Source: Dyella monticola (GTDB lineage Bacteria > Pseudomonadota > Gammaproteobacteria > Xanthomonadales > Rhodanobacteraceae). From it: 64,000 nt of DNA. A program made the translations under genes and the position numbers. The stretch is taken from the NCBI RefSeq assembly GCF_003363155.1, contig NZ_QRBE01000017.1:19643-83642 (forward strand), given 5' to 3'. The notes under the pieces were generated by a model. It had not been told where the DNA came from and made no database searches. It was given only the letters and a program-made list of their open reading frames with translations. Of the stretch, positions 1 through 8,494 are shown in pieces. Numbering within the stretch: the stretch's first letter is position 1; every line of letters begins with the position of its first letter.

Positions 1-1046
1 CTTCGGCCAACAATGAGTTCGGTCAGACGCTGGATCCGTCCACCATCGCAGCGCAAAACCTCAAGCCGGAATACCAGGATTCGTACGTGCTGGGCTTCCA
101 GCATCAGTTTGCTCCGAATTGGGATTACGGCGTGACGGTGACCCGCACCAAGCTCGGCCGCATCATCGACGATACGGCAGAAGGTCCGAGCACGATTTGC
201 CAAATCGTGACGGAAGAGAATCCGCAGCTCGGTCCCTACACCGGTACCTGCAATCTGGACGTCAACGGCAGTCTCCTGATCAACCCGGGTAATACGAACG
301 ACTTCAAGATCATCAACCCTGCCGGTGGTTACGTGTACGGCTCGGTGTCGCCGTCGCAACTGGGCTTCCCGCGTGCGTACCGCAACTACTATTCGCTGGA
401 AACCTTCCTGGAGCACACGTGGGATGGTAAATGGACGGCCAAGCTGGATTACGTCTATTCCAAGAGCTACGGCACGACGGAAGGTCCGACGGATTCGGGT
501 ATTGGCCAGGGCGGCACCTCGCAGTCCATTACCGAGCAGTGGGACTTCAGCCAGCTGATGCAGTACTCCAACGGCCTGCAGTCCAACAGCCGCAAGCACG
601 TGCTGAAGGGCTACGGTACCTACCAGTTCCTGCCCGAGTGGTCGATCAGTGCCGTGGTTACCCTGGCTTCCGGCACACCCATCGAATGCTTGGGCTACTA
701 CGGTCCGGCCCAGACCGACCCGATCGGTTACGCGATTTACAGTAGCGGTGCCTACCATTGGTGCGGTGGCAACCCGGCCCCGTCAGGCAGCACGGGCTTC
801 ACGCCTTGGATCCACACGCTCGATCTCGCGCTGCAGTACCGCCCGCTGTGGGCCGAGAAGAAGCTGGCCTTCCAGCTGCAGGTTCGCAATATCACCAATG
901 AGCAAAAGGTTACCCAGTATGACGGCGAATACGGCTTAAGCGCCGCACCGAACCCGTTGTACAGGACCCCGACCATCCAGGCCGACGGCATTGCCGCCAT
1001 GGAAGCACCGCGTACGGTCCAGCTTGGTGTGACCTACGATTGGTAA
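1..1046 (+). CDS. Oar-like TonB-dependent receptor, C-terminal part (5' end outside window)
   Basis: This is the outer-membrane beta-barrel end of a TonB-dependent receptor; the frame is open from the window edge (first full codon at base 3) to the stop at 1044-1046. It ends in TYDW, so the last residue is the aromatic expected of an outer-membrane barrel. The sequence closely parallels the C-terminal third of the next gene (shared segments include WTAKLDYVYSKSYGT, RKHVLKGYGTY and TPWIHTLDLALQYRP), so the two are tandem paralogues. Oar-like receptors normally have an N-terminal carboxypeptidase-regulatory-like domain and a plug; both would lie upstream of the window. The substrate is unknown. 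Family assignment is confident; function beyond TonB-dependent uptake or adhesion is inference. Confidence 0.9.
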   Translation, partial: SANNEFGQTLDPSTIAAQNLKPEYQDSYVLGFQHQFAPNWDYGVTVTRTKLGRIIDDTAEGPSTICQIVTEENPQLGPYTGTCNLDVNGSLLINPGNTNDFKIINPAGGYVYGSVSPSQLGFPRAYRNYYSLETFLEHTWDGKWTAKLDYVYSKSYGTTEGPTDSGIGQGGTSQSITEQWDFSQLMQYSNGLQSNSRKHVLKGYGTYQFLPEWSISAVVTLASGTPIECLGYYGPAQTDPIGYAIYSSGAYHWCGGNPAPSGSTGFTPWIHTLDLALQYRPLWAEKKLAFQLQVRNITNEQKVTQYDGEYGLSAAPNPLYRTPTIQADGIAAMEAPRTVQLGVTYDW

Positions 1047-1086
1047 GGAGTAGTGCGAAGTGGCCGACCGGCCGCTTCGCTCAATA

Positions 1087-1112
1087 GGAGTCGCTGATTA
1101 TCCAGCGACTCC
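1087..1112 (+). repeat. Perfect 10-bp inverted repeat just before the terminator
   Basis: GGAGTCGCTG and CAGCGACTCC are perfect complements separated by 6 bases. The hairpin lies 40 bp after the receptor stop and 12 bp before the terminator stem. It could protect the 3' end of the mRNA or be part of a double terminator. Confidence 0.6.
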
Positions 1113-1124
1113 CAGGTTGTTAAG

Positions 1125-1158
1125 CCCCGCGTTCCAGGAACGCGGGGTTTTTTGTTTT
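1125..1158 (+). terminator. Rho-independent terminator after the first receptor gene
   Basis: A GC-rich stem (CCCCGCGTTCC pairing with GGAACGCGGGG) is followed by TTTTTTGTTTT. It lies 78 bp after the receptor stop and separates the two tandem receptor genes into independent units. The rest of the interval to 1404 shows no gene; a weak TTGACT at 1208-1213 is the only promoter-like hexamer noticed. Confidence 0.9.
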
Positions 1159-1404
1159 CCAATACCAAGAATCGCAAAATATCTCGACGAATTATGGGTT
1201 ATTACTGTTGACTTTCTGTTACCCCTTCGCGTAGCTTCCATGAGCGAATTGCTAAAGGGGAGTTAAACCTCCAGCCAAGCTATTTGTAGGGGTCAGGGAG
1301 AAAAAGCGATTGGCGCAGGGAGCTTGCTTCGGAATCGGGTCCCGAGGCGGGTGGTTGCGCATGATTTTGAAATCTTTCGTTTTCATGCTACCGGGGAGCA
1401 TCCA

Positions 1405-4400
1405 ATGAGCATTAGGAAGTTTGTTTCTGCACCGAATGGGATACCGGTGCGTCACACTGCGCTGGCAGTGGCCGTCGCCGTGGGCTTCGGCTTTTCCAGC
1501 CAGGTTTTTGCGCAGGCGACCACAGGCACCATTTTCGGCCAGGCGCCGGTCGCCAGCGGCGAAACCGTGCAGGTTGTCGGTGGTTCGGGTTTCAACCGCA
1601 CCGTTCCGGTCGACAAGAGCGGCCGTTACAGCCTCACGCTGCCGGTCGGTGTGTACACCGTTACGCTGATCCAGAACGGTCAGAACGTTCAAACCAAGCA
1701 AAACGTCACCGCGCTTGCCGCTAAATCCGTGGCGGTCGACTTCGTCGCCGCAGCCGGAGCTACCAGTACTAATGCGCAGAACCTGTCTTCGGTGATGGTG
1801 ACGGCCAATGCCATTCCGCCGATCGACGTGACGTCGACGCAGGAAAGCACCGTTATTACCGCCGAACAGTTGAAGAATCTGCCGCTGGCACGTACCGGTG
1901 CGGCCATCGCGTTGCTGGCACCCGGCACCGTGCAGGGTGCCACGGCGCTCGGTAACGGTCCGACCGGTGAACCGCTGCTTTCGTTCGGTGGTTCGTCGGT
2001 GGTTGAAAACGCGTACTACATCAACGGTTTCAACACCACCGATCCGCTGTCTGACTCCGGTGGTATCACGCTGCCGTATGGCGCGATTGCTCAGCAAGAA
2101 ACGCTCACCAACGGTTATGGTCCTGAATACGGCCGCTCGACCGGTGGCGTAATCAGCCAGGTCGGTGCCAGCGGCACGAACACCTGGCACTTCGGTGGCG
2201 CCATGTTCTTTACGCCGTCGGGGCTGCAAGGTAACCAGGGCAATCTCTACTACGCCAACCCTGCCATCACCCCGAGTGTTGCCGCAGCCAACAACCTGGG
2301 CAATGTGACCCCCGGTACGTTGCTTGATTATCGCAACGGCAACTCTCAGTGGGAGCAGGTCTACGACGCCTACGTCGGTGGCCCGCTGATCAAAGACAGA
2401 CTGTTCTTCTTCCTGGCAGCCGAAGCTGACCATAAAGAGCAAGATAACGTCGATGTGGTCAGCTCGCCGTACGAGTATCAGAACAGCTACTCCGACCCGA
2501 AGTACTACGCCAAGTTGGACTGGAATATCACCGACTCGAACACCTTGTCGTTGACCAGCATCAAGAACACCGAGTCGTACAGTGGCCCGTATTACAACTA
2601 CGACTACGACACCAAGACTGAAGGTGACTTGGCGGGATATCAGCAGTCGTTCAAGAATAGCTTCAGCATCAACGTCCTCAAGTTCACGTCGTATATCACC
2701 GACGACCTGACCTTGAATGCAATGATCGGCAAGCTGGATGGCACGTACTACACCAACACGCCTGGCGCCGCGGGAAATGCGGACCTTCCCAATATCGCCA
2801 ATCCCAGCTTCCAGTCTGTCAATGGCGCAACGCCCAATGGCGGTGCGGGGTACTCCAACGCGCAGGTAAATGCCCTGGCATCCAATCCGGCCCACAAGTC
2901 ATCGGAAGTCAACTTCCGCTTCGACCTGACCTACAAGCTGGGTGACCATACGTTGCAGGCGGGTCTGGACAACCAGACCACGACTGACAAAGAAGACGGC
3001 TCGCTCCCGACTGGGCCGGGCTATCAGTGGGTGTATGAGAACACCGCCAAGGCGGGAACGCCGATCGCCGGTAGCACCCCCGGTGTAGCGCCGTACGTTG
3101 CCCCGATTGCGGGTGCGGACTATGTAACGAAGACGGTCTTCATCACCAGCACCTCGGTAGCGGTGAAGCAGTATGCGCAGTACATCAAGGATACGTGGCA
3201 GGTTACGCCTAACCTGCTGTTGAACCTCGGCCTGCGTAACGACCAGTTCACCAACTACAACCCGGACGGCGAACCGTATGTAAACCTGCATAAGCCGCAG
3301 TGGGCGCCTCGCCTGGGCTTCAGCTGGGACATCATGGGCGACTCCACCATGAAGTTGTTCGGCAATGCCGGCCGCTATTACATGGCGCTGCCGACCGGCG
3401 TGGCTTTGCGTGAAGCTTCGGCTTCTACCTTCACCAGCCAGTACTACACCTACACGGGCGTTACCCCGACGGGTATTCCTACCGGCCTGACCCCGATTTA
3501 TTCCTGCGGCCAGACCTGCGGCGCCGGTGTTCCGGTGTCGGTGAACAACGAATACGGCGAGCCGCTCGATCCCTCTACGGTGGCTGCAGCGAACCTGAAG
3601 GCGTCGTATCAGGACTCGTTCGTGCTGGGCTTCCAGCACCAGTTCGCGCCGAACTGGGACTACGGTGTGACGGCTACGTGGACCAAGTTGGAAAGCCTGA
3701 TCGACGATACGGGTGAGGGTCCGCTCGCCATCTGTACCGCGTTGCTGGCTCAGAACCCCGGCCTGCTCAATGCAGCGCCGAACGCCGGTGCCGATTGCGG
3801 CCCCAGCATGTACGTCAACGCCAGCATCCTGATCAATCCGGGCGCCACCGAGCAGTACAAGATCAAGAACCTCAACGGCGGCTACAGTTATGCGACGGTC
3901 TCGCCGAGCATGCTTGGCTTCCCGGCTGCGTTCCGTCACTACTACTCGTTGGAAAGCTTCATCGAGCATACCTGGGACGGCAAATGGACGGCCAAGCTGG
4001 ACTACGTGTATTCGAAGAGCTACGGCACCTCCGAAGGTCCGGTGCAGTCGAACATCGGCCAGGGCGGTTCCTCGCAGTCGGCGACGGAACAGTGGGACTA
4101 CACGGCGATCATGTCCTACGCCAATGGTCTGGAAGCCAACAACCGCAAGCATGTGCTGAAGGGCTACGGTACCTACGCCTTTACGCCGGAGTGGTCACTC
4201 AGCGCGGTGCTGACGCTGGCTTCCGGTACGCCGGTGTCCTGTTTGGGTCTGTACGGTCCGGACCAGAGCAACCCGGGTCTGGCTTACGGTCCGGGTAACT
4301 ATCACTGGTGCGGAGGCGTGCCCACGCCGACGGGTTCGACGGGCTTCACGCCGTGGATCCATACGTTGGATCTGGCTCTGCAATATCGTCCGGAATGGGC

Positions 4401-4593
4401 GGCCAAGAAGCTGGCGTTCCAGGTGCAGGTCCGCAACATCACCAACGAGCAGAAAATCACGCAGTACGTATCCGACTATGGCAGCACGACCGGTCCGAGC
4501 CCGCTATACAAATCGGGTGTGGTGGAACCGGCCGCTTTTGCCGCCGTGGAGCAGCCGCGTACCGTCCAGTTCGGTATCACCTACGACTGGTAA
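1405..4593 (+). CDS. Oar-like TonB-dependent receptor with carboxypeptidase-regulatory-like N domain
   Basis: Predicted 1,062-residue outer-membrane receptor. The ATG at 1405 is preferred because GGGGAG lies 6 bp upstream and it opens a clean signal peptide (MSIRKF..., hydrophobic AVAVAVGFGF, cleavage near VFA-QA at residue 36). Residues about 40-115 form a CarboxypepD_reg-like beta-sandwich (TTGTIFGQ... GRYSLTLPVGVYTV). Residues about 140-250 are the plug (ITAEQLKNLPLAR, YYINGFNTTDP, YGPEYGRSTGG), followed by a 22-strand-type barrel ending in TYDW. This is the architecture of Oar-family receptors. It is a tandem paralogue of the truncated gene upstream. No regulator, TonB/ExbB set or substrate enzyme is adjacent, so the ligand cannot be deduced. 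Confidence 0.93.
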   Translation: MSIRKFVSAPNGIPVRHTALAVAVAVGFGFSSQVFAQATTGTIFGQAPVASGETVQVVGGSGFNRTVPVDKSGRYSLTLPVGVYTVTLIQNGQNVQTKQNVTALAAKSVAVDFVAAAGATSTNAQNLSSVMVTANAIPPIDVTSTQESTVITAEQLKNLPLARTGAAIALLAPGTVQGATALGNGPTGEPLLSFGGSSVVENAYYINGFNTTDPLSDSGGITLPYGAIAQQETLTNGYGPEYGRSTGGVISQVGASGTNTWHFGGAMFFTPSGLQGNQGNLYYANPAITPSVAAANNLGNVTPGTLLDYRNGNSQWEQVYDAYVGGPLIKDRLFFFLAAEADHKEQDNVDVVSSPYEYQNSYSDPKYYAKLDWNITDSNTLSLTSIKNTESYSGPYYNYDYDTKTEGDLAGYQQSFKNSFSINVLKFTSYITDDLTLNAMIGKLDGTYYTNTPGAAGNADLPNIANPSFQSVNGATPNGGAGYSNAQVNALASNPAHKSSEVNFRFDLTYKLGDHTLQAGLDNQTTTDKEDGSLPTGPGYQWVYENTAKAGTPIAGSTPGVAPYVAPIAGADYVTKTVFITSTSVAVKQYAQYIKDTWQVTPNLLLNLGLRNDQFTNYNPDGEPYVNLHKPQWAPRLGFSWDIMGDSTMKLFGNAGRYYMALPTGVALREASASTFTSQYYTYTGVTPTGIPTGLTPIYSCGQTCGAGVPVSVNNEYGEPLDPSTVAAANLKASYQDSFVLGFQHQFAPNWDYGVTATWTKLESLIDDTGEGPLAICTALLAQNPGLLNAAPNAGADCGPSMYVNASILINPGATEQYKIKNLNGGYSYATVSPSMLGFPAAFRHYYSLESFIEHTWDGKWTAKLDYVYSKSYGTSEGPVQSNIGQGGSSQSATEQWDYTAIMSYANGLEANNRKHVLKGYGTYAFTPEWSLSAVLTLASGTPVSCLGLYGPDQSNPGLAYGPGNYHWCGGVPTPTGSTGFTPWIHTLDLALQYRPEWAAKKLAFQVQVRNITNEQKITQYVSDYGSTTGPSPLYKSGVVEPAAFAAVEQPRTVQFGITYDW

Positions 4594-4654
4594 GCCGTTA
4601 CGCAAACCGAGGCAGTTGGTTCGCCAGCTGCCTCGATCGTTACTTCACAACACC

Positions 4655-4685
4655 AAAAAGCCGCCGGATCATCGGCGGCTTTTTG
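4655..4685 (+). terminator. Terminator after the second receptor gene
   Basis: AAAAAGCCGCCG and CGGCGGCTTTTT pair around GATCAT, with U-runs on both sides, so it can serve both the receptor gene (+) and the converging TPR-sulfotransferase gene (-), whose stop is at 4711. Confidence 0.9.
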
Positions 4686-4710
4686 TTTGGGCGCACGTCG
4701 GTGGACGCAA

Positions 4711-6312
4711 TCAGTCTTGCTGGTCCTGCGTGAGGCGCGCGCGCAGCGGCGCCAACTGCGTTTCGTAGCGCATCGCGCGCGCGGTGTCCTTGCGCAGTGG
4801 CTGGCGTACCTGCGCGGCGCTGGCGGTGCTCAACACGACGCGTGATGTCTTATGGAAGTCGAGGCACGCCGGATCGAAGCTCAGGCCACAGAAGTCCAGC
4901 AAGCGCCGCGTTTGGGTCTCAGGATCGGCGAGCAACGCTTCATAGGAGAAATCGAGCACCTGTCCCGGATAGCGTTGCAGCCAGTAACGGCTGAGCCTGG
5001 CGAAATCCAGGTAGTAGCTCGCCATGTCGTCGAGGTCGTAGCTAAAGTGCGAACCCGTGCTGAAAAGCTGGCGATAACAGGCCAGGCAGGTTTCCAGCGG
5101 GTCGCGATGTACGTTCACGATACGTGCACCCGGCAGCATCGCTCGCGCGGCGCCGACCAATTCCCACGTAACGGTGTTCTTGTCGGTGAAGAGCGGACGC
5201 TGTTGCCGCCAGCGTGCCGTGCGGTCGAGGTATTCACGCCCCAATCGCGCCCAATCTTCCGCGGTAGCCGATGCGACCCATTGCGGAAAGGGTTGCTTGC
5301 GACGGCGCGATTCGCCTTCGATGACTTGTGGCAGATCGAGAATTTCATTGGCACCTTCCACCTGCGGATGCGAAGCCAGGATCTGCTCGATCAAGGTGGA
5401 GCCCGAGCGCGGCAAGCTGATAATGAGGATGGCCTCGCGACCCAGTGCTGGATCGACCGGTGCAGGCGGGGAGGTGGCGAACGCGGACATGATGGCATCC
5501 ACCTTCGCGTTCTCTTCCCTTGCATTCCACAGCACTTGGCGACGTTTCAGCGTATTGGCTTCACGCAGTGCTTCAAACGCTTCGCTGTAAAGGCGCTGGT
5601 CTTCAAGCGCTTTGGCGAGCGCAAAGCCAAGGGACACGCGCGCGTCGGCAGATAGGCCCGGCTTACGAAACGCGCGACGCAACGAGGCGGTGTCCGCTTC
5701 GCTAAAGGGCTCGGTTTTCAGATTGGCGAGGGCGTACCAGGCGCCGGCATGTTCGGGCTGGCGCTTGAGTACTTCACGATAGTGCGCAGCGCCGGCAGCG
5801 ATATCACCCAGATGCACAAACGTATCGGCCAAGCTGATGCGCGCGGTGACATGGCTGGGATCCAGTGATAGTGCGCGCTCAAACACACGGCACGCTTCCT
5901 CCGCATGCAATTGCAGTTTCAGTGCCTTGCCCAGGTTGTACCAGGCGGAGGCCATGTCGGGCGCTAGTTCGCATGCGCGACGAAATGCACCGATGGCGTC
6001 CTGCACCTTGCCGCATTCGAACAGCGAAATGCCGTAGCTCATCAGGATGACGGGGTCATCCGGGCGAAGCGTGTCGGCTTGCCGAAATGCATCCGCCGCT
6101 TTGACAGGGTCGCCGCGCATCTGCGACGAAATTCCTAGCAAACGATGCGCTTCGGCACTTTTCGGTGCCATCGCCATGACACCGATCAGCGTGCGCTCGG
6201 CAGCGTCCGGCTGACCACGGCTCAATGCCTTGACCGCTTCATCCAACAAACGACGCGCCGACGGCGACAAGCCAGCGGCGCGGTCTTCCGGTGCGTGAGT
6301 TCCATGGGTCAT
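4711..6312 (-). CDS. TPR-repeat sulfotransferase
   Basis: Predicted 533-residue cytoplasmic protein. Residues about 20-260 are tetratricopeptide repeats (for example SAWYNLGKAL, VTARISLADTF, AGAWYALANL). Residues about 290-530 are a P-loop sulfotransferase domain with the 5'-phosphosulfate-binding loop LPRSGSTLIEQ at 300-310 and the 3'-phosphate motif VNVHRDPLETCLACYRQLF near 410. The family moves a sulfo group from PAPS to a hydroxyl; the acceptor here is unknown. The ATG at 6312 is chosen over a TTG at 6348, although neither has a strong Shine-Dalgarno. It converges on the Oar-like receptor pair, and a second TPR-sulfotransferase lies at 9730-11616 next to another TonB-dependent receptor. 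Confidence 0.85.
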   Translation of the reverse strand: MTHGTHAPEDRAAGLSPSARRLLDEAVKALSRGQPDAAERTLIGVMAMAPKSAEAHRLLGISSQMRGDPVKAADAFRQADTLRPDDPVILMSYGISLFECGKVQDAIGAFRRACELAPDMASAWYNLGKALKLQLHAEEACRVFERALSLDPSHVTARISLADTFVHLGDIAAGAAHYREVLKRQPEHAGAWYALANLKTEPFSEADTASLRRAFRKPGLSADARVSLGFALAKALEDQRLYSEAFEALREANTLKRRQVLWNAREENAKVDAIMSAFATSPPAPVDPALGREAILIISLPRSGSTLIEQILASHPQVEGANEILDLPQVIEGESRRRKQPFPQWVASATAEDWARLGREYLDRTARWRQQRPLFTDKNTVTWELVGAARAMLPGARIVNVHRDPLETCLACYRQLFSTGSHFSYDLDDMASYYLDFARLSRYWLQRYPGQVLDFSYEALLADPETQTRRLLDFCGLSFDPACLDFHKTSRVVLSTASAAQVRQPLRKDTARAMRYETQLAPLRARLTQDQQD

Positions 6313-6407
6313 GGTGGACGACTGCCCTGATAAAAATGTCTGCAACAAGGGAAAAAGAGTACATGAGCGGCTCCCTTCGTGACAGGACCGACTTGATCGC
6401 GACGCAC

Positions 6408-6436
6408 AAAAAAGGCCCCATTTTCAGGGGCCTTTG
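6408..6436 (-). terminator. Terminator downstream of the glutaredoxin-rhodanese gene
   Basis: Read on the minus strand, AAAGGCCCC and GGGGCCTTT pair around a short A/T loop and run into TTTTTT, 18 bp after the gene's stop. This is a classical intrinsic terminator. Confidence 0.88.
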
Positions 6437-6454
6437 CATGCGAAAGACGATGAA

Positions 6455-7381
6455 TCAGTAGCGCGGAACGCTGCTGTCAATTTCACCGGCCCACGCATCG
6501 ATGCCGCCGTCCACGCTGTAGATCTGCGTGAACCCATGCGCCGCGAAACGCTCGGCGACGCCACGGCTCGAAACGCCGTGATGGCACATAAAGGCGATGG
6601 GCATGTCTTTGGGCAGGTTGGCGAGCGCCTGATAGCCTTCTTCTTCCAGCACGCGTGCCTGCGGCAGCGGCGGGGCGATGGCGCGGCCCTGGGCGGGGCG
6701 GGTGTCGATCAGCGTGATGCTGCCGGCGGCAAGGCGATGCTTGAGTTCCTGCACGCTCATCGACTGCACGCCGCCGCCTGCGCCGGGAAACTTCAGGCTG
6801 AGGCCCTCGCCCTGCATGGTGGAGACCCAGTCGATCACGATGCCCTTGGCGCGCTGCGCGCTGGCCGGGTCGAAATGCACCTCGATGCCGTTGGCGGTGA
6901 CGACGATGTCGTGCTCACTGGCGGGCGCGAGCTGGAAGCCGGCGCTGTGATCCGGGCCGATCTCCAAATGCAGTGCCAGGCCTTCGGCATTGGCCGTGCC
7001 GGCGCGAATGGCGTCGGCCGCTTTATCCGTGATGCTGATTTCCGGCGGCGTGCGATCCGGTGCCGCGGCGCCAAACAACTGATGCAGCTCGCCGCTGCCG
7101 TACATCTGGCGGATGATGTCGGCACCGCCCACCAACTCGCCGTCGACATACAACTGTGGAATGGTCGGCCAGTTGCCGAACACCTTGATGCCTTCACGGA
7201 TTTCCGAATCTTCCAGCACGTTGACGGTGTGGTATTCGGGCAGCAGCTCGTTCAACGTATTGGTGGCGGTGGCGGAGAAGCCGCACATGGGTTGCTGGCG
7301 GGTACCCTTCATGAACAGCACCACGCGGTGGTCTTTCAACAGGGTTTCGATACGGTCGCGGGTGGCGGTGTCCAGGGACAT
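6455..7381 (-). CDS. grxD: Monothiol glutaredoxin / A-type-carrier-like / rhodanese fusion
   Basis: Predicted 308 residues in three parts. Residues 1-105 are a Grx4-type monothiol glutaredoxin with CGFS at 33-36 and WPTIPQLYV, a class that binds and delivers [2Fe-2S] clusters. Residues about 112-200 resemble the HesB/IscA A-type carrier fold (ISITDKAADAIRAG, DIVVTANGIEVHFDP, IDWV) but lack all three ligand cysteines. Residues about 207-308 are a rhodanese domain with active-site loop CHHGVSSR (Cys266), expected to carry a persulfide. The ATG at 7381 has GGAG 6 bp upstream and is preferred to a start 15 bp earlier. A role in Fe-S or sulfur trafficking is inferred. Grx-rhodanese fusions are known in Lysobacterales; the cysteine-free middle domain is the unusual part. 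Confidence 0.88.
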   Translation of the reverse strand: MSLDTATRDRIETLLKDHRVVLFMKGTRQQPMCGFSATATNTLNELLPEYHTVNVLEDSEIREGIKVFGNWPTIPQLYVDGELVGGADIIRQMYGSGELHQLFGAAAPDRTPPEISITDKAADAIRAGTANAEGLALHLEIGPDHSAGFQLAPASEHDIVVTANGIEVHFDPASAQRAKGIVIDWVSTMQGEGLSLKFPGAGGGVQSMSVQELKHRLAAGSITLIDTRPAQGRAIAPPLPQARVLEEEGYQALANLPKDMPIAFMCHHGVSSRGVAERFAAHGFTQIYSVDGGIDAWAGEIDSSVPRY

Positions 7382-7467
7382 GAGGGGCTCCGGCAAAGAG
7401 GGACAATGATACGCCGGATATATATCGAGGCGTGCGCCGCCGCTTCAAGCCTTCCCGTGTCGCAGCG

Positions 7468-8328
7468 TTAGGCCGCGGGTTTGAGCTCCTCCAGCTCAGG
7501 CTTCTTGCGCCGGGCCAGCGGTGCCAGCGCCAAGGCCGCCATGGGTGATGGTTCCACCAGCTCGCGGCTGGCGTGGCCCAGCGCGGTCGGCTGTTCGCTC
7601 CAGTGGATCAGCTCCATGGCGCCGTATTCGTCTTCCACCAGCGCGGTGCAGTGTTCGACCCAGTCGCCGTCGTTCAGGTACACCACGCCGTCGATCGTGC
7701 GCACTTGGCCAAAGTGGATGTGGCCGCAGATGTGGCCGTCCACGTTGTGCTCGCGCGCGCCGGCGGCGACGCGTTCCTCGTAGGCGCGGATATAGGCCAG
7801 CGCCTTGCCGATGTGCGATTTCACGATGATCGACAACGGCAGATACGGCATCGCCATGCGGCGGCGCCAGGCGTTGACGCGGCGGTTGCCCCAGCACACG
7901 AAGCGGTGCATCGCTTCGCCCAGATGCAGCATCCAGCTGCGGCCAATCTGCTCGGGGTCGTATTCATCGCCGTGGCTCACCCGATAGCGGCGGCCGTCGG
8001 CACCGGTGTGAATGGCGTCCAGCTCGATGCGCACGCCGCAGATGGATTGACCCACGAGCCCCCGCAGCGCGCAGTCGTGGTTGCCGGGGATGTAGGTCAC
8101 TTCCACGCCGCGCCGGGCCATGTCCAGCACTTCGGCGATCACGGTACCGTGGTCCGGATGCCACCAGCGGCGGCGGCTCAGTGATTCCAGATCAATGATG
8201 TCGCCCACCAGATAAAGCTTCTGGCACTGCAGGTTGCGCAGGAAGTCCAGCAGGTAGGCGGCTTTGCAATCCGGCGTGCCCAGATGCACGTCGGAGATGA
8301 AGGCGCTGCGGCAGCGAAGCATGGCCAT
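7468..8328 (-). CDS. UDP-2,3-diacylglucosamine diphosphatase-like metallophosphoesterase
   Basis: Predicted 286 residues with the complete calcineurin-type metal site: DVH at 13-15, GDIID at 42-46, GNHD at 82-85, SHGD at 118-121 and GHIH at 202-205. Length and motif spacing match the COG2908 group, which includes LpxH-like enzymes that cleave UDP-2,3-diacylglucosamine in lipid A synthesis. The C-terminus (after about 250) is a poorly conserved Ala/Lys/Glu tail. Because COG2908 also holds paralogues of unproven activity and no other lpx gene is nearby, the symbol is withheld. It shares the strand of the glutaredoxin gene but is separated from it by 86 bp. Confidence 0.75.
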   Translation of the reverse strand: MAMLRCRSAFISDVHLGTPDCKAAYLLDFLRNLQCQKLYLVGDIIDLESLSRRRWWHPDHGTVIAEVLDMARRGVEVTYIPGNHDCALRGLVGQSICGVRIELDAIHTGADGRRYRVSHGDEYDPEQIGRSWMLHLGEAMHRFVCWGNRRVNAWRRRMAMPYLPLSIIVKSHIGKALAYIRAYEERVAAGAREHNVDGHICGHIHFGQVRTIDGVVYLNDGDWVEHCTALVEDEYGAMELIHWSEQPTALGHASRELVEPSPMAALALAPLARRKKPELEELKPAA

Positions 8329-8494
8329 GGCGTCGTTCCCCGGTTGGTTGCCGGGACCACAGTCTGGCGCCGGAACGTCACCGAGCGATGGCGAAATGGT
8401 TGCAAGGAGGTTGCCGTGACGGCTTTTTCCCTCGAAAAAGTGGGAAAACGCGGGTAGCTATGCGATAACAGCCGGGGGAAGGGAGAAAATATGC

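Noticed and set aside
1252..4152. Long minus-strand open frames opposite the second TonB-dependent receptor
   Set aside because: High-GC shadow frames; no motifs, and the plus strand encodes a complete receptor with signal peptide and terminator.
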